A stretch of DNA of 64,000 bases from Streptosporangium subroseum (GTDB taxonomy: Bacteria; Actinomycetota; Actinomycetes; Streptosporangiales; Streptosporangiaceae). The notes under the pieces are model-generated. The model was not told the origin of the DNA. It made no database searches and was given only the letters and a program-made list of their open reading frames with translations. This document shows, one piece after another, positions 1 through 8,545 of this stretch (its first letter is position 1; the number at the start of each line of letters is the position of its first letter). The position numbers and the translations under genes were made by a program. The DNA is taken from contig NZ_FZOD01000001.1 in NCBI RefSeq assembly GCF_900188345.1, positions 310,001 to 374,000 of the forward strand, written 5' to 3'.

Positions 1-175
1 CCTCGGCTGAAGGATTCCGGCATGTAACGGGTGATCGTTCTGCCGGTGGTCGTCGTCCCGGTCCTGACGTCGCTCCTCGTGGCGATCGGCGGGCTCGACC
101 CGGCCGGGCCGATGATCGGGCCCGGCGGCGGCGTTCCTGCCGATCGGGCGGCTCGGCCCGTATCCGGGGCGGTGT

Positions 176-928
176 TCAGTGTTGGGCGACCTGTTCGGCG
201 AATGCCTGTGGATTGTCCAGCATGATGTTGTGGCCGGCGTCGGGGATGGTCACGACCCGCACTCCGGCGCCCTCCAACTCCGATCGTCCAGCCGGCGGCT
301 GCGACAGCGCCCCGACCAGGAACGTCCGCGGAATCCGCAGGTTCATCAGCAGTTCCCTGGTGGTCGGGCCGGCACCGGCGCGCAGCCCGAAAGCACTGCG
401 GTGCAGCGCCGTGGGATCGGCGAGGCGCATGGTCGCGGCCCACGACGGCCCCACCTGATCCAGGATCCGGTCCATCCCGTCGGCGGCGAACTCGGCCTCG
501 GTGAAACTGGTGATACCAACGCTGCCGGGCGCGGGTGGAGGCACCGGGTCGAGGGTGGCTTCGGCCAGAATCAGCCGAGACACCAGATCCGGTCGTCGGT
601 GGGCCAGCGCGATCGTGACGGCACCGCCCATGCTGTGACCGATGACCTCGGCGTCACTGACCCCGGCGCCGTCCATCGCCCGGGCGAGCGCGTCGGCGTG
701 ATCATCAAGTCGGTAGCCGAACTCCGCCGGACGGTCACTGAGTCCGAAGCCCAGCAGGTCCATCATCAATGTCCATCTGCCCGCCAGGAGCGGCAAGGTC
801 ATCGCCTGGGTGAAGTATGCCGCCGCCTGCGCCCCAGCCCCATGGACGCAGACCCGGGCCGGTCCGGTGCCGGTGATCTCCACCCAGCGAATCCGGGAGC
901 CGTCCGCCAGCACCTGTGCGTCACGCAT
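176..928 (-). CDS. alpha/beta-fold hydrolase
   Basis: A 250-residue single-domain alpha/beta hydrolase with no signal peptide, so probably cytoplasmic. The oxyanion region reads VHGAGA near residue 28. The nucleophile elbow is GHSMGG with Ser99, and a late PDAGHN supplies the likely catalytic His. The DLLGFGLSDRP stretch is typical of the esterase/haloperoxidase-like branch. The substrate cannot be read from sequence. It is divergent from a PadR-type regulator with 91 bp between starts, so that regulator may control it. A GGGAGG lies about 11 nt before the ATG. The family is secure, the substrate unknown. Confidence 0.85.
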   Translation of the reverse strand: MRDAQVLADGSRIRWVEITGTGPARVCVHGAGAQAAAYFTQAMTLPLLAGRWTLMMDLLGFGLSDRPAEFGYRLDDHADALARAMDGAGVSDAEVIGHSMGGAVTIALAHRRPDLVSRLILAEATLDPVPPPAPGSVGITSFTEAEFAADGMDRILDQVGPSWAATMRLADPTALHRSAFGLRAGAGPTTRELLMNLRIPRTFLVGALSQPPAGRSELEGAGVRVVTIPDAGHNIMLDNPQAFAEQVAQH

Positions 929-960
929 GTGTCTTCGTCCCTCCCTGAATACATCGGAGG

Positions 961-984
961 CAAGGTATCACGAGGCCAAGGTAT
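961..984. promoter_or_regulatory. direct repeat in divergent hydrolase/PadR promoter region
   Basis: CAAGGTAT occurs at 961-968 and again at 977-984, a 16-bp period, in the short gap between the divergent hydrolase and PadR genes. Repeated half-sites here would suit an autoregulatory operator. No classical PadR ATGT/ACAT palindrome is obvious, so the role is inferred from position only. Confidence 0.35.
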
Positions 985-1019
985 ATTGCTCTACGGCGAC
1001 AGGCGCACCAGGAGGAACC

Positions 1020-1583
1020 ATGCTTGAGTTCGCGATCCTCGGTTTTCTCTACGACGAGCCTCTGCACGGCTACGACCTGCGAAAGCGGCTCGCGGCGCTC
1101 ACCGGGCACGTCCGGCCGATCGCGGACGGCACCCTCTATCCGATGATCAAGCGCCTGGAGACGGCCGGACTGCTGACCCGCGACCTGCAGCCCGGTCAGA
1201 TCGCCGCACCCCGGCACATGCTCAGCCTCACCCCCGCCGGGCGGGCCGAACTGCTGCGCCGGCTCCGGGAACCCGACGAGCTGTTCATCACCGACGAGAA
1301 CCGGTGGTTCGCCCTGCTCGCCTTCCTGCGTCACCTCGAAAGTCACACCGAACAGGCAGCGGTGCTGCGTCGACGGCTGGGGTTCCTCGCCCAGCCGGCC
1401 AGCTTCTTCTGGGACGGCGACCGCCCGTTGCGCGCCGCGGACTTCGACGATCCGTTCCGCCGCGGCCTCTTCACCATCGCCACCGCGACGACTCGGACCG
1501 AGCTGCGCTGGCTACGCGACACCCTCGCCGACCTGGAGGCGCCGGGCGCACCGAAGTCCGCCGCCGGCGACGTCACGACATGA
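1020..1583 (+). CDS. PadR family transcriptional regulator
   Basis: A 187-residue PadR regulator. The N-terminal winged helix shows the family signature: MLEFAILGFL, then LHGYDLRKRL, then DGTLYPMIKRLE with the recognition helix and wing. The C-terminal half (HLESHTEQAAVLRRRL and onward) is the helical dimerisation region of the Vir/PadR C-terminal type. The ATG at 1020 is preceded by AGGAGG at 1010-1015. An upstream in-frame extension is rejected because it would overlap the divergent hydrolase and lacks family similarity. Likely an autorepressor responding to a small phenolic or drug-like ligand, as known for the family. Confidence 0.9.
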   Translation: MLEFAILGFLYDEPLHGYDLRKRLAALTGHVRPIADGTLYPMIKRLETAGLLTRDLQPGQIAAPRHMLSLTPAGRAELLRRLREPDELFITDENRWFALLAFLRHLESHTEQAAVLRRRLGFLAQPASFFWDGDRPLRAADFDDPFRRGLFTIATATTRTELRWLRDTLADLEAPGAPKSAAGDVTT

Positions 1584-1716
1584 CGCCCCTGATCGGTTGA
1601 TCCCCCGAAAGCCGATCCGGCCTGGGCGCACCTCTAGCTCCTCATCCTGCACACGCCGCTCCTGTTCTTCTGCGAAGCAGGCGGCGGTCGCCCGCGCTCT
1701 GGCAGACCGAAGCCAC

Positions 1717-2802
1717 TCAGCGCAGTACGGCCGCCAGCAGGTCGGTGCCCAGCGCCGTCAGATCGGGCAGATGGAGGGTGTAACGGACGTAACGACCGTG
1801 CCGCCGGGCCGTGAGCAGGCCCGCGCGGCGCAGGACAGCGAGGTGGCGGGAGACCTCCGGGGGTGAAAGTTCCCAGGCGTGGGCCAGCTCACCGGTGGTG
1901 TGCGGGCCGCGGACCAGGGTGCGCAGCAGCCGCAGCCGTACCGGATGCGCGAGTGCCTCCAGCCGTAGCGTCACCGTTTCCAGCGATACCGGCTCCGATG
2001 GACTTGCCTCGGCCACGGGGTACTGCACCACCGGCTGCCAGCCGGGTGCGTGGACCACCACCAGGTGCGGGCGGCCGAAGACGCTGGGGAGGAAGGTGAC
2101 CCCGGTACCGTGGGCGGCGGTCGCATTGTCCTGCAGCTTGTCCACGATGATGCAGTCGCCGTCCGGCGCCAGGGTGACGGCGCCGGAGACCGACGCGAGT
2201 GCCGCCCCGATGCCCTGGCGCTTCAGCAGGTCGTTCTTCAGGCGCAGGTCGGTGGCGAGTTGCACGGCGACGCCCGTCCAGGCGGCGTCGAAGAAGGCCT
2301 CGGCGCACTGTTCGAGGGTGTGACGCACCCGCGCCCGCACGACGGCCGGGTCCGCGAGCAGCCGTTCCGCGAAGGCCTCTTGCATCGGGCCGCGGGCCTG
2401 GGCCAGGTCCAGGGCCCGCTCGCGCGCCGTCGCGTCGGCGAGCGGCGACGGCGCGGCGAAGTGGACCCGGTTGCTGCCGCACGTGGTGATGAGTGCGGAA
2501 GTCACATACGTTTCGTCGTCGATCCGGTCCACGTCGTCCAGCTCCTCGGCGAGGGTCGGCCGAGGACGAGCGGGGACCAGAAAGTCGGCTCGTGAGGAAC
2601 GCCAGAGGAACTCCGCCTCCCGCAACCGCTCGGCCAGCTCCGGCCGCAGCCCAGCCCAGACGCCCCCGGCCCAGCCGGCGAGCTGAGGGTGATGCCCGGG
2701 TTCGGCCAGCACATGCAGCATCGCGGTCAGCTCGGCCAGCGGGGAGGCGGCGAACCGCAGTCGCCCGGACGGCAGGCCGCCGATGTCGATCCTCAATGTC
2801 AC
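1717..2802 (-). CDS. DUF5937/ArsR-family transcriptional regulator
   Basis: A 361-residue regulator. Residues 1 to about 250 form the DUF5937-type region (MTLRIDIGGLPSGRLRFAAS and onward). The C-terminal 90 residues are an ArsR winged helix: LEALAHPVRLRLLRTL, LSPPEVSRHLAVLRRAGLL, then a wing ending in RHGRYVRYTL. It is divergent from an MFS exporter, and a perfect palindrome sits between them. That is the usual layout for a repressor of an adjacent transporter. No metal-binding Cys motif is seen in the HTH, so the signal is probably an organic ligand sensed by the N-terminal domain (inference). Confidence 0.88.
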   Translation of the reverse strand: MTLRIDIGGLPSGRLRFAASPLAELTAMLHVLAEPGHHPQLAGWAGGVWAGLRPELAERLREAEFLWRSSRADFLVPARPRPTLAEELDDVDRIDDETYVTSALITTCGSNRVHFAAPSPLADATARERALDLAQARGPMQEAFAERLLADPAVVRARVRHTLEQCAEAFFDAAWTGVAVQLATDLRLKNDLLKRQGIGAALASVSGAVTLAPDGDCIIVDKLQDNATAAHGTGVTFLPSVFGRPHLVVVHAPGWQPVVQYPVAEASPSEPVSLETVTLRLEALAHPVRLRLLRTLVRGPHTTGELAHAWELSPPEVSRHLAVLRRAGLLTARRHGRYVRYTLHLPDLTALGTDLLAAVLR

Positions 2803-2840
2803 CCCCTCATCATCACTGACCGTACGGCCGACGACGGCGT

Positions 2841-2863
2841 CGGTTGACGGTATCCGTCAACCG
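2841..2863. promoter_or_regulatory. perfect palindromic operator, ArsR/MFS divergent promoter
   Basis: The arms CGGTTGACGG and CCGTCAACCG are exact inverse complements around a TAT centre. The site lies between the divergent starts at 2802 and 2902. The TTGAC inside it could also serve as a -35 element, so a dimeric regulator bound here would block RNA polymerase. The most likely ligand is the adjacent ArsR-family protein. Confidence 0.75.
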
Positions 2864-2901
2864 ACGTGCCCAGCCTGGCGGCCGAACGCACCGTTGACGC
2901 C

Positions 2902-4104
2902 ATGACAACCACCACCAAGATCCAGCCGCGCGCCCTCGTCCGTGCCTCCGGAGGCCCCCGCTATGCCGTCGCCCTGGCCGTGGACGCGCTCGGCACCGGC
3001 CTGCTGCGGCCCTTTCTGCTGCTCTACGGGATGACGGTGCTGAGGCTGTCCGCGTCGGCCACCGGCATCGCCATGACGGTCGGCGCCGTCGTGGGTCTGG
3101 TGTGCATGCCCGCGGTCGGCCGATGGCTGGACCGGGGCGCACGCAGCACGGTCGTGGCAGCGTCGATGCTGGTGCGGGTGCTGGGCGTGGCGCTGCTGCT
3201 GGCCGCCCCGACGGGGCACGTCTGGCTGTTCGCGACGGCGGCACTCTTCCTCGGCATCGGCAACCAGGCATGGCCGGCCGCCCATGCAGCCCTCGTGGCC
3301 ACGGTCGCCCACGGCCGCGAACGCGACGCCGCTCTCGCGGGAGGCCGCGCCCTGCGCAACGCCGGCCTGGGCGCGGGCGCGCTCCTCGCCACCGCATGCC
3401 TGGCGGGCGGCACCACCGCATTGCAGGTGCTGGCAGCCGTCACCGGGCTCGCCTATCTCGCCGCGGCGGCCTTGGCGTGGTCGGTCCACGTGCACGCTCA
3501 TCCGGCCGCTGCCGCTGCCGCGGCCAAGGACAGGGACGACGAGCCCGCACCCCGGATGCGCGCGCTGCTGGCCGCCAACGTGATCTACGTCTTCTGCCTC
3601 AACCTCTTCGAAATCGCGCTCCCCCTGGTCCTGGTGACGCAGATGCACGCATCCCCGGTGTGGTCGGCGGCCATCTTCGTGGCCAACACCGTGCTGGTGG
3701 TCACCCTGCAGGTTCCGGTCACCGTCCTGATGTCCCGCTTCCCCCGCCGGTCTGTGCTGGCAATCGCCGGCGTGGTGCTCACCGTGTCCTACCTCGGCTT
3801 CCTCGCGGCGACCTCACTGGGACACGGCTGGGGTGCCCCGGCCGTCGCCACGGTGTCCGTGGTCTGCACCATCGGCGAGATCATCTATGCCGGCAGCGCC
3901 ACCGCGCTCGTCACCGCTCTCGCCCCGGCCCATCTCCTGGGACGCGCCCTCGCCCGCTTCCAGCTCTCCACGGGCTTCGGCCTCGCCGCCTCCCCAGCGG
4001 TCATCACCGCTCTCGCCTCCCACGGCCCGGTCGCCCTCTGGGGCAGCCTCGCCGCTGCGACGCTCCTCTCCGCCTCCGCCGTTGCCACCGAGAAGGATCG
4101 TTGA
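2902..4104 (+). CDS. MFS transporter
   Basis: A 400-residue major facilitator with about 12 hydrophobic helices. The loop after helix 2 reads AVGRWLDRGARSTV, the MFS motif-A position (GxLaDrxGrr type). The start ATG at 2902 is preferred over an in-frame ATG at 2866, which would put the operator arm almost on the start codon. It is probably a drug or metabolite exporter controlled by the divergent ArsR/DUF5937 protein. The 3' end abuts a stub of an ABC permease on the other strand, so the downstream DNA has been rearranged. Confidence 0.88.
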   Translation: MTTTTKIQPRALVRASGGPRYAVALAVDALGTGLLRPFLLLYGMTVLRLSASATGIAMTVGAVVGLVCMPAVGRWLDRGARSTVVAASMLVRVLGVALLLAAPTGHVWLFATAALFLGIGNQAWPAAHAALVATVAHGRERDAALAGGRALRNAGLGAGALLATACLAGGTTALQVLAAVTGLAYLAAAALAWSVHVHAHPAAAAAAAKDRDDEPAPRMRALLAANVIYVFCLNLFEIALPLVLVTQMHASPVWSAAIFVANTVLVVTLQVPVTVLMSRFPRRSVLAIAGVVLTVSYLGFLAATSLGHGWGAPAVATVSVVCTIGEIIYAGSATALVTALAPAHLLGRALARFQLSTGFGLAASPAVITALASHGPVALWGSLAAATLLSASAVATEKDR

Positions 4105-4212
4105 AAGGTGCTCTTGGCCCAGAGGTAGGAGAGGGCGGCGATGCCGGCGCACCAGGCGACGGTGATGGCGGTGCCGTTGCCGATCGGGGTGCCCAGGAGG
4201 ATCCCGCGGGTG
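4105..4212 (-). pseudogene. C-terminal stub of an ABC-2 type permease
   Basis: The minus strand, directly after the DUF4097 stop, reads TTRGILLGTPIGN followed by a hydrophobic helix (AITVAWCAGIAALSYLW) and AKSTFQR. This is the last helix of DrrB-type ABC exporter permeases, about 38 residues with no start. The permease and its ATPase commonly follow a DUF4097 gene, and here both are otherwise absent. I infer a deletion that fused the DUF4097 stop to the permease tail. No function is expected. Confidence 0.6.
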
Positions 4213-4213
4213 G

Positions 4214-4879
4214 TCAGAGGCTGCGGGCGGTGATGTCGCCCTGGGAGGTGGTGGCACGGATATCGAGATCGGCGCTGCCGTTGTTTGTGAGGGCGTTACT
4301 GATGCGGCCGTAGCCGGTACCGGCATCCAAAGCGGCCGACACCCCGGCCGCGGCACCGATCGAGATGTCACCGGACTGGGTGCTGAGCACCACCGTGCCG
4401 CGTGCGGCCTCGGTGATGCGGATGTCACCGCGGGTGGTGCTGATCTCGGCGGGGCCGCCCAGGCGGCCGATCTCGACGTCGCCGTCGATCGCGGTGAGCC
4501 GGACGCTCGCGGCTTCGTCGATTTTGATCTGGTGGTGGGCGCCGTCGATGGTGAGGTCGCCCAGGCGGCCGACGCCGCGCAGCTCGGCGGCGGCGGCCGT
4601 GGCCTGCAGGTGGGAGCCGGTGGGCAGTTGAACGGTGATTTGCAGGGAGCCGGAGGGGCCGAACAGCTGGTGGGTGGGCGGGGGGGTGTGGATGCGCAGG
4701 ATGCCGTCGGTGTGGGTGACGGTGGTCTGTGCGGCGGCCTGGACGTCGCGGGTTTTGGCGGGGTTGGTGGGCAGGATCTCGACGGTGGTGTCGGTGCGGT
4801 CGGCGGCGATGAGCTGGAGGCGGCCGGCGGGGATGTCGATGATGGTGGTGATCGGGGTGGGGGTGGCGAACTTCTGCAT
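4214..4879 (-). CDS. DUF4097 family beta-strand repeat protein
   Basis: A 221-residue protein made of recurring short beta units, such as LQLIAADRTDTTVEI, GDVEIGRL, GDIRITEA and SGDISIGAA. This is the right-handed beta-solenoid pattern of DUF4097 (adhesin-like) proteins. There is no signal peptide. The ATG at 4879 has AGGAG upstream, and a longer in-frame start at 4930 is rejected. Such genes usually sit between a regulator and an ABC exporter. Here the regulator is cut off and the exporter reduced to a stub, so the protein has lost its partners. Its biochemical role is unknown. Confidence 0.8.
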   Translation of the reverse strand: MQKFATPTPITTIIDIPAGRLQLIAADRTDTTVEILPTNPAKTRDVQAAAQTTVTHTDGILRIHTPPPTHQLFGPSGSLQITVQLPTGSHLQATAAAAELRGVGRLGDLTIDGAHHQIKIDEAASVRLTAIDGDVEIGRLGGPAEISTTRGDIRITEAARGTVVLSTQSGDISIGAAAGVSAALDAGTGYGRISNALTNNGSADLDIRATTSQGDITARSL

Positions 4880-4922
4880 GGTGTGCTCCTGTGCCTTGTT
4901 GTTTCTGACAGTGGAAACGCTA

Positions 4923-5044
4923 CGTTGCATTCCATTTCAAGGCAACGTGCTCGTTGCGGATAGTCCGCGTTTATGCAGGTGAAAATGGTGAAATCGTTGC
5001 GATGGCCCTGAGAGTAATGCAACGCCCATCTCCGCCTGCGTTGC
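4923..5044. promoter_or_regulatory. cluster of six CGTTGC/GCAACG motifs
   Basis: The 6-mer CGTTGC or its complement occurs at 4923, 4942, 4952, 4995, 5019 and 5039. Three inverted pairs result: ACGTTGC/GCAACGT (13-bp spacer), GCAACG/CGTTGC (4-bp spacer) and TGCAACGC/GCGTTGCA (12-bp spacer). Six copies in 122 bp is far more than chance. They lie between the DUF4097 start and the truncated regulator start, so they look like the regulator's binding sites. The regulator is now broken. Confidence 0.65.
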
Positions 5045-5101
5045 AATGGATTGAGAGCGAACGCTACAGTGCGGGCGTCGCCGACCACGAAGAGGATCAC
5101 G

Positions 5102-5200
5102 GTGCCGGGAGGCGGACTCACCCAGCGGGACCGCCGACAGATCGCGCTGAGGCTGACCGACGGCCTCGCCTGTGCCAAGATCACCCGAGGCCTGGACCGT
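5102..5200 (+). pseudogene. truncated HTH regulator (GbsR/MarR-like), N-terminus only
   Basis: From GTG 5102 the frame reads VPGGGLTQRDRRQIALRLTDGL and then a degraded helix-turn-helix ending at RGLDR. It matches my memory of the HTH start of actinobacterial regulators encoded divergently from DUF4097 genes. After base 5200 the similarity stops abruptly, and the frame runs on without meaning to 5317. The opposite strand becomes a Tn3-type transposase N-terminus exactly there. The gene was therefore cut by a rearrangement. Confidence 0.6.
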
Positions 5201-5254
5201 CTCGATCAGCGTCCACGAGCCGATCAGCTCATCCGGCTCCCACCCCGCACGCAT
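5201..5254 (-). pseudogene. N-terminal scrap of a Tn3-family transposase (DUF4158)
   Basis: The minus strand reads MRAGWEPDELIGSWTLIE, the opening of the DUF4158 domain of Tn3-type transposases, where the family continues with DDWxLVxNKxGATRLGF. The match ends at base 5201, the same point where the regulator on the other strand ends. No terminal inverted repeat or resolvase remains nearby. It is direct evidence that a transposon took part in breaking this locus. Confidence 0.6.
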
Positions 5255-5882
5255 CCCCGCGCGAACTCCGGGGTCATTCCTTACACCGCGCACAGCCGTG
5301 CGCCGTTCGGGCCGTAGGCGTGTACGACCTGGTCATGGGAATCGGATCCGAGCAGGTTGGAGTAGTCACCTATTCACACAGTTGTCCGCCTTTCCGAAAA
5401 GCAAGGCTCCGACAAGTGGAACGCCACGCTTTCGCCATCGACGAGAAGACGGCCAAAAAGGCGGGACTGGATCTGACATCCACGCCTGCCCGCCATGGCC
5501 TCAGCGTCTGACCTCGACCTATCCTGGCAGGACGGAGTGTGGAGCGGCGGAGATCGCCCGCGGCGCCTCGGCCATTCGGCCATGAGGGCCGGTCCAATTC
5601 GATGCCGACGATCAGTACGTCAGGGACATGTCCGCAGACGAGCGAACTCGGCTGCGAGCCACCGCCTGCCTTCCTCAAGGCCCCAAGGCCTCGAAGCCTC
5701 GAAGGCGAGACACGACGTCACGCTCGCCGTACCCCTGCGGGGAAGGCCGTCGTCGAGCGACGTCACACCCGCGGCCCGCCGGTCCGCGCCCTGTGGTCCA
5801 GCCCGCGGGACCGCCTTGAGACACGGGAACCGAAGTATCGCGCGGTTGGCCTGAACCGCCATCTGATCATCAGGAGACCATC
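5255..5882. other. gene-poor stretch, no recognisable gene
   Basis: About 630 bp. Open frames exist in several phases, but none shows family similarity, a convincing ribosome site or consistent codon bias. A repetitive CAAGGCC/CGAAGCC run lies near 5678-5711. The stretch probably includes transposon flank and decayed sequence. Confidence 0.4.
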
Positions 5883-7064
5883 GTGCTCGACCGGGTGTTC
5901 AACACCATGTCGGCCTCTCTGTGGAAGAGCAGGGACAGCCTCAGAAGGCTTGTGCGGGAACAGGCTTCCCTGCACCGGTTGGCGACGCTCATCGCGCGCG
6001 GAGAACCACCGTCCATGATCTTCGCCGCGGTGCCCAAGGAGGTGGGTGAGGTCCTCGGCGCGGACCTCACCCGAATGCTCCGTTACGAGCCTGACCAGAC
6101 GGCAACCGTTATCGGCGCGTGGGGCGGGCCCGAAAAGGTGCTGCCGACCGGCACCAACTGGACGATCGTGGGCAGCAACGTTCCGTCCATGACGCTGCAG
6201 GAGAACGCCCCCGTGCGGATGGACTGCTTCATCGATGCCGTGAGCCCGCTGTGCGTCTTCCTCCGGGAGCACGGCATCCGCTCGGGGATCGGCACCCCGA
6301 TCGCCGTCGAGGGAAAGTGCTGGGGGGTGATGACGGCCTTCTCAACCCATAACCGGCTGCTGCCCCGCGGAGCCGAGACGCACATCTGCGACTTCACCGA
6401 TCTCGTGGCCATCACCATCGCCAACGCCCAGGCCCGCACCGACCTGACCGCCTCCCGGGCTCGGATCGTGGCCGCCACCGACCAGGCCCGGCACCGGGTC
6501 GAACGGGACCTGCACGACGGCACCCAGCAACGGCTCATCTCGCTCGTCCTGGATCTCCGTACCGCCGAGCACAACGTGCCCGACGACGCCCCCGAGCTCA
6601 AGGCCCAGCTGTTCAAGATCGCCGCAGGTCTCACGGACGCGCTGAACGACCTGGCGGAGACCGTACACGGCATCCACCCGGCGATCCTGACCCAGGGTGG
6701 CCTCAGGCCGGCGATCAGCGGGCTGGCCCGCCGCTCCGCCGTCCCGGTGAACCTCGACGTACACATCCCGACCCGGCTTCCGGAGACCATCGAGATCACG
6801 ACCTACTACATCGTGGCGGAGTCCCTGGCGAACGCGGCGAAGCACGCGCAGGCCTCGGGCGTCCACGTCGAGGCGAATGTCAGGGACGGCCGACTGCATC
6901 TGTCGGTACGCGACGACGGCGTCGGCGCCGCCGACGCCGGCCAGGGCAGCGGCCTCACCGGGCTCATCGACCGGGTCGAGGCGTTGTACGGATCGATCGA
7001 GATCACGAGTCCGGCCGGCCAAGGCACCCTGCTGCGGGTGGAACTGCCCATCACCAGCGGCTGA
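5883..7064 (+). CDS. GAF-domain sensor histidine kinase (NarL/HisKA_3 type)
   Basis: A 393-residue soluble kinase. Residues about 25-190 are a GAF-like sensor domain. The HisKA_3 dimerisation/phosphoacceptor helix is ARHRVERDLHDGTQQRL with the phosphoacceptor His211. The ATPase shows an N-box (ESLANAAKHA), a G1 box (RDDGVGAAD) and a late glycine-rich GSGLTGL. The GTG start has AGGAGA 8 nt upstream. It would autophosphorylate and pass phosphate to a NarL-type regulator, but none is adjacent, so it is an orphan kinase here. No membrane segment is seen, so it probably senses a cytoplasmic ligand or redox state. Confidence 0.88.
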   Translation: MLDRVFNTMSASLWKSRDSLRRLVREQASLHRLATLIARGEPPSMIFAAVPKEVGEVLGADLTRMLRYEPDQTATVIGAWGGPEKVLPTGTNWTIVGSNVPSMTLQENAPVRMDCFIDAVSPLCVFLREHGIRSGIGTPIAVEGKCWGVMTAFSTHNRLLPRGAETHICDFTDLVAITIANAQARTDLTASRARIVAATDQARHRVERDLHDGTQQRLISLVLDLRTAEHNVPDDAPELKAQLFKIAAGLTDALNDLAETVHGIHPAILTQGGLRPAISGLARRSAVPVNLDVHIPTRLPETIEITTYYIVAESLANAAKHAQASGVHVEANVRDGRLHLSVRDDGVGAADAGQGSGLTGLIDRVEALYGSIEITSPAGQGTLLRVELPITSG

Positions 7065-7200
7065 GTGCCCGCCCGTGGAGAACACCCGAGTCGGTCCCCC
7101 ACCTCGTCGTCTCGGCCATACACGAACATCGCAACACCGCCGTCGTGAAAAGCGTCCATGACCCGGGTGCCGGTAGCACGGCCGGGGCGGTGGCGTGATC

Positions 7201-8253
7201 TCAGGTGTCGACGGTGGCCGGGACGCACTCGACGATGGTGTGCCGCGCCGGGATGTCGTGCACGGCGGCGACCCGCAACCCGGCGGCCGCTGCCAGCGCC
7301 CGGTAGTCGTCGATGGTCCGTTCCCGGCCGCCGCTCAGGACCAGCATCCGCAGGTTCATCTCCGCGAACATGGCCGGATCGGCTTCCAAGGCACCGAGCG
7401 ACTCAAGGATCAGCACCCGGCCGCGCGGGCCCGCCGCGGCGGCGCAGCGGCGCAGGATGGCGATCGCCTCGGCGTCGGTCCAGTCGTGCAGCACCCGGTT
7501 GAGCACGTACGCGTCGGCGCCGCCGGGCAGTTCGTCGAAGAAGCTCCGCCCGACCGTCTCACATCGGTCCGCCAGCCCGCGCCCGGCCAGGTACCGCTGC
7601 GCGCGTGACGCGGTGTCCGGCAGGTCGATCAGCACACCGCGCAGGCCGTCGTGGCACAGCAGCAGCTCGGCCAGCAGCGCCCCGGTGCCACCGCCGACGT
7701 CGGCCACCCGGGTCAGCGCCGACCAGTCGTAGCCCTCCGCCAGCTCGCGGTACGCGGCGTTGGCCGCCATCGTCGCGTCGAAGGACGCGCTCAGCTCGGG
7801 GTTCGCGTCGAGATAGCGCCAGAACGGTGCGCCGAACACCGCCGGCCAGGCCGGTTGGCCGGTCCGTACCGTGTCCGCCAGGCCGGTGAAGGCCAGGTCC
7901 ATCCGGCCGCCGAACCCGTCCAGGTCCAGCCACCGCCACACCGCGGACGGGTGGTCCCGGCGCAGCAGGGCGGCCGTCCCGTTCACCGCGAACGTGCCGG
8001 GCCGGGGCTCGACGAACACGTCGCGGCTGACCAGATGGCGCAGCAGCCGGCCCAACGCGTCCGGGTCGGCGCCGGCTCGGGCGGCCAGATCGTCGAGGTC
8101 CGAGCCGTTCTCGTCCATCAGATCGGGCAGCCGCAGGGTCACGGCCACCCGGAGCGCCATCGGGGTCACCAGGTCCATCAGCGGCGTCAGCGCCCGCCAT
8201 GCGGTGGGCCCGTCCAACGCAGCGCCACCGGTCGTCTCATCGTTGCTCGTCAT
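7201..8253 (-). CDS. SAM-dependent O-methyltransferase (acetylserotonin/hydroxyneurosporene type)
   Basis: A 350-residue enzyme with an N-terminal winged-helix dimerisation domain (residues about 20-110) and a C-terminal Rossmann methyltransferase. The SAM-binding loop is VADVGGGTGALLAELL. Downstream comes the SxFDELPGGADAYVLNRVLHDW segment that carries the catalytic His. ATG 8253 follows GGGAGG at 5 nt and is preferred to a GTG 6 bases earlier. The fold is typical of small-molecule O-methyltransferases in secondary metabolism. No biosynthetic cluster surrounds it, so the substrate is unknown. Confidence 0.88.
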   Translation of the reverse strand: MTSNDETTGGAALDGPTAWRALTPLMDLVTPMALRVAVTLRLPDLMDENGSDLDDLAARAGADPDALGRLLRHLVSRDVFVEPRPGTFAVNGTAALLRRDHPSAVWRWLDLDGFGGRMDLAFTGLADTVRTGQPAWPAVFGAPFWRYLDANPELSASFDATMAANAAYRELAEGYDWSALTRVADVGGGTGALLAELLLCHDGLRGVLIDLPDTASRAQRYLAGRGLADRCETVGRSFFDELPGGADAYVLNRVLHDWTDAEAIAILRRCAAAAGPRGRVLILESLGALEADPAMFAEMNLRMLVLSGGRERTIDDYRALAAAAGLRVAAVHDIPARHTIVECVPATVDT

Positions 8254-8545
8254 GCGCACCTCCCGCCTGTATTGTGCGCGATGACATAGGCCACGGTTTG
8301 GACGAATCGGCCTTCATCCTTCCCTGCCGCGCAAGGTGAATCGCCCCGGTTTCCTGGAGACCCCAGCGGTTGATCTCCTCCGCCGCCTCGATCGCCGAAG
8401 CCTCACTGAGCTCCGTGGACTCCTCGAACAGCTTCTCCAGAAGCGCCCTGCGGTAGTCGGCATCGCCGAGAACGGTCATCACCACCGGGTCTCCGCCATG
8501 CTCGCCAATGATGTCCGTAATCCTGTCCCGCACAAGTTTTCCCAT
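8237..8545 (-). CDS. MazG-like nucleotide pyrophosphohydrolase, C-terminus damaged
   Basis: From ATG 8545 the protein begins MGKLVRDRITDIIGEHGG and continues ALLEKLFEESTELSEA, the conserved front of the phosphoribosyl-ATP pyrophosphohydrolase-like MazG family with its acidic EExxEL metal site. After about residue 55 the expected second helix pair and ExxD are missing, replaced by unrelated residues ending inside the next gene. I infer an internal deletion plus frameshift, so activity is doubtful. The stop overlaps the O-methyltransferase start by 17 bp. Confidence 0.5.
   Translation of the reverse strand: MGKLVRDRITDIIGEHGGDPVVMTVLGDADYRRALLEKLFEESTELSEASAIEAAEEINRWGLQETGAIHLARQGRMKADSSKPWPMSSRTIQAGGAHDEQR

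Noticed and set aside
5255-5882. Several 60-160 codon open frames downstream of the Tn3 scrap
   Set aside because: No family similarity, no ribosome site, mutually overlapping frames; not annotated as genes.
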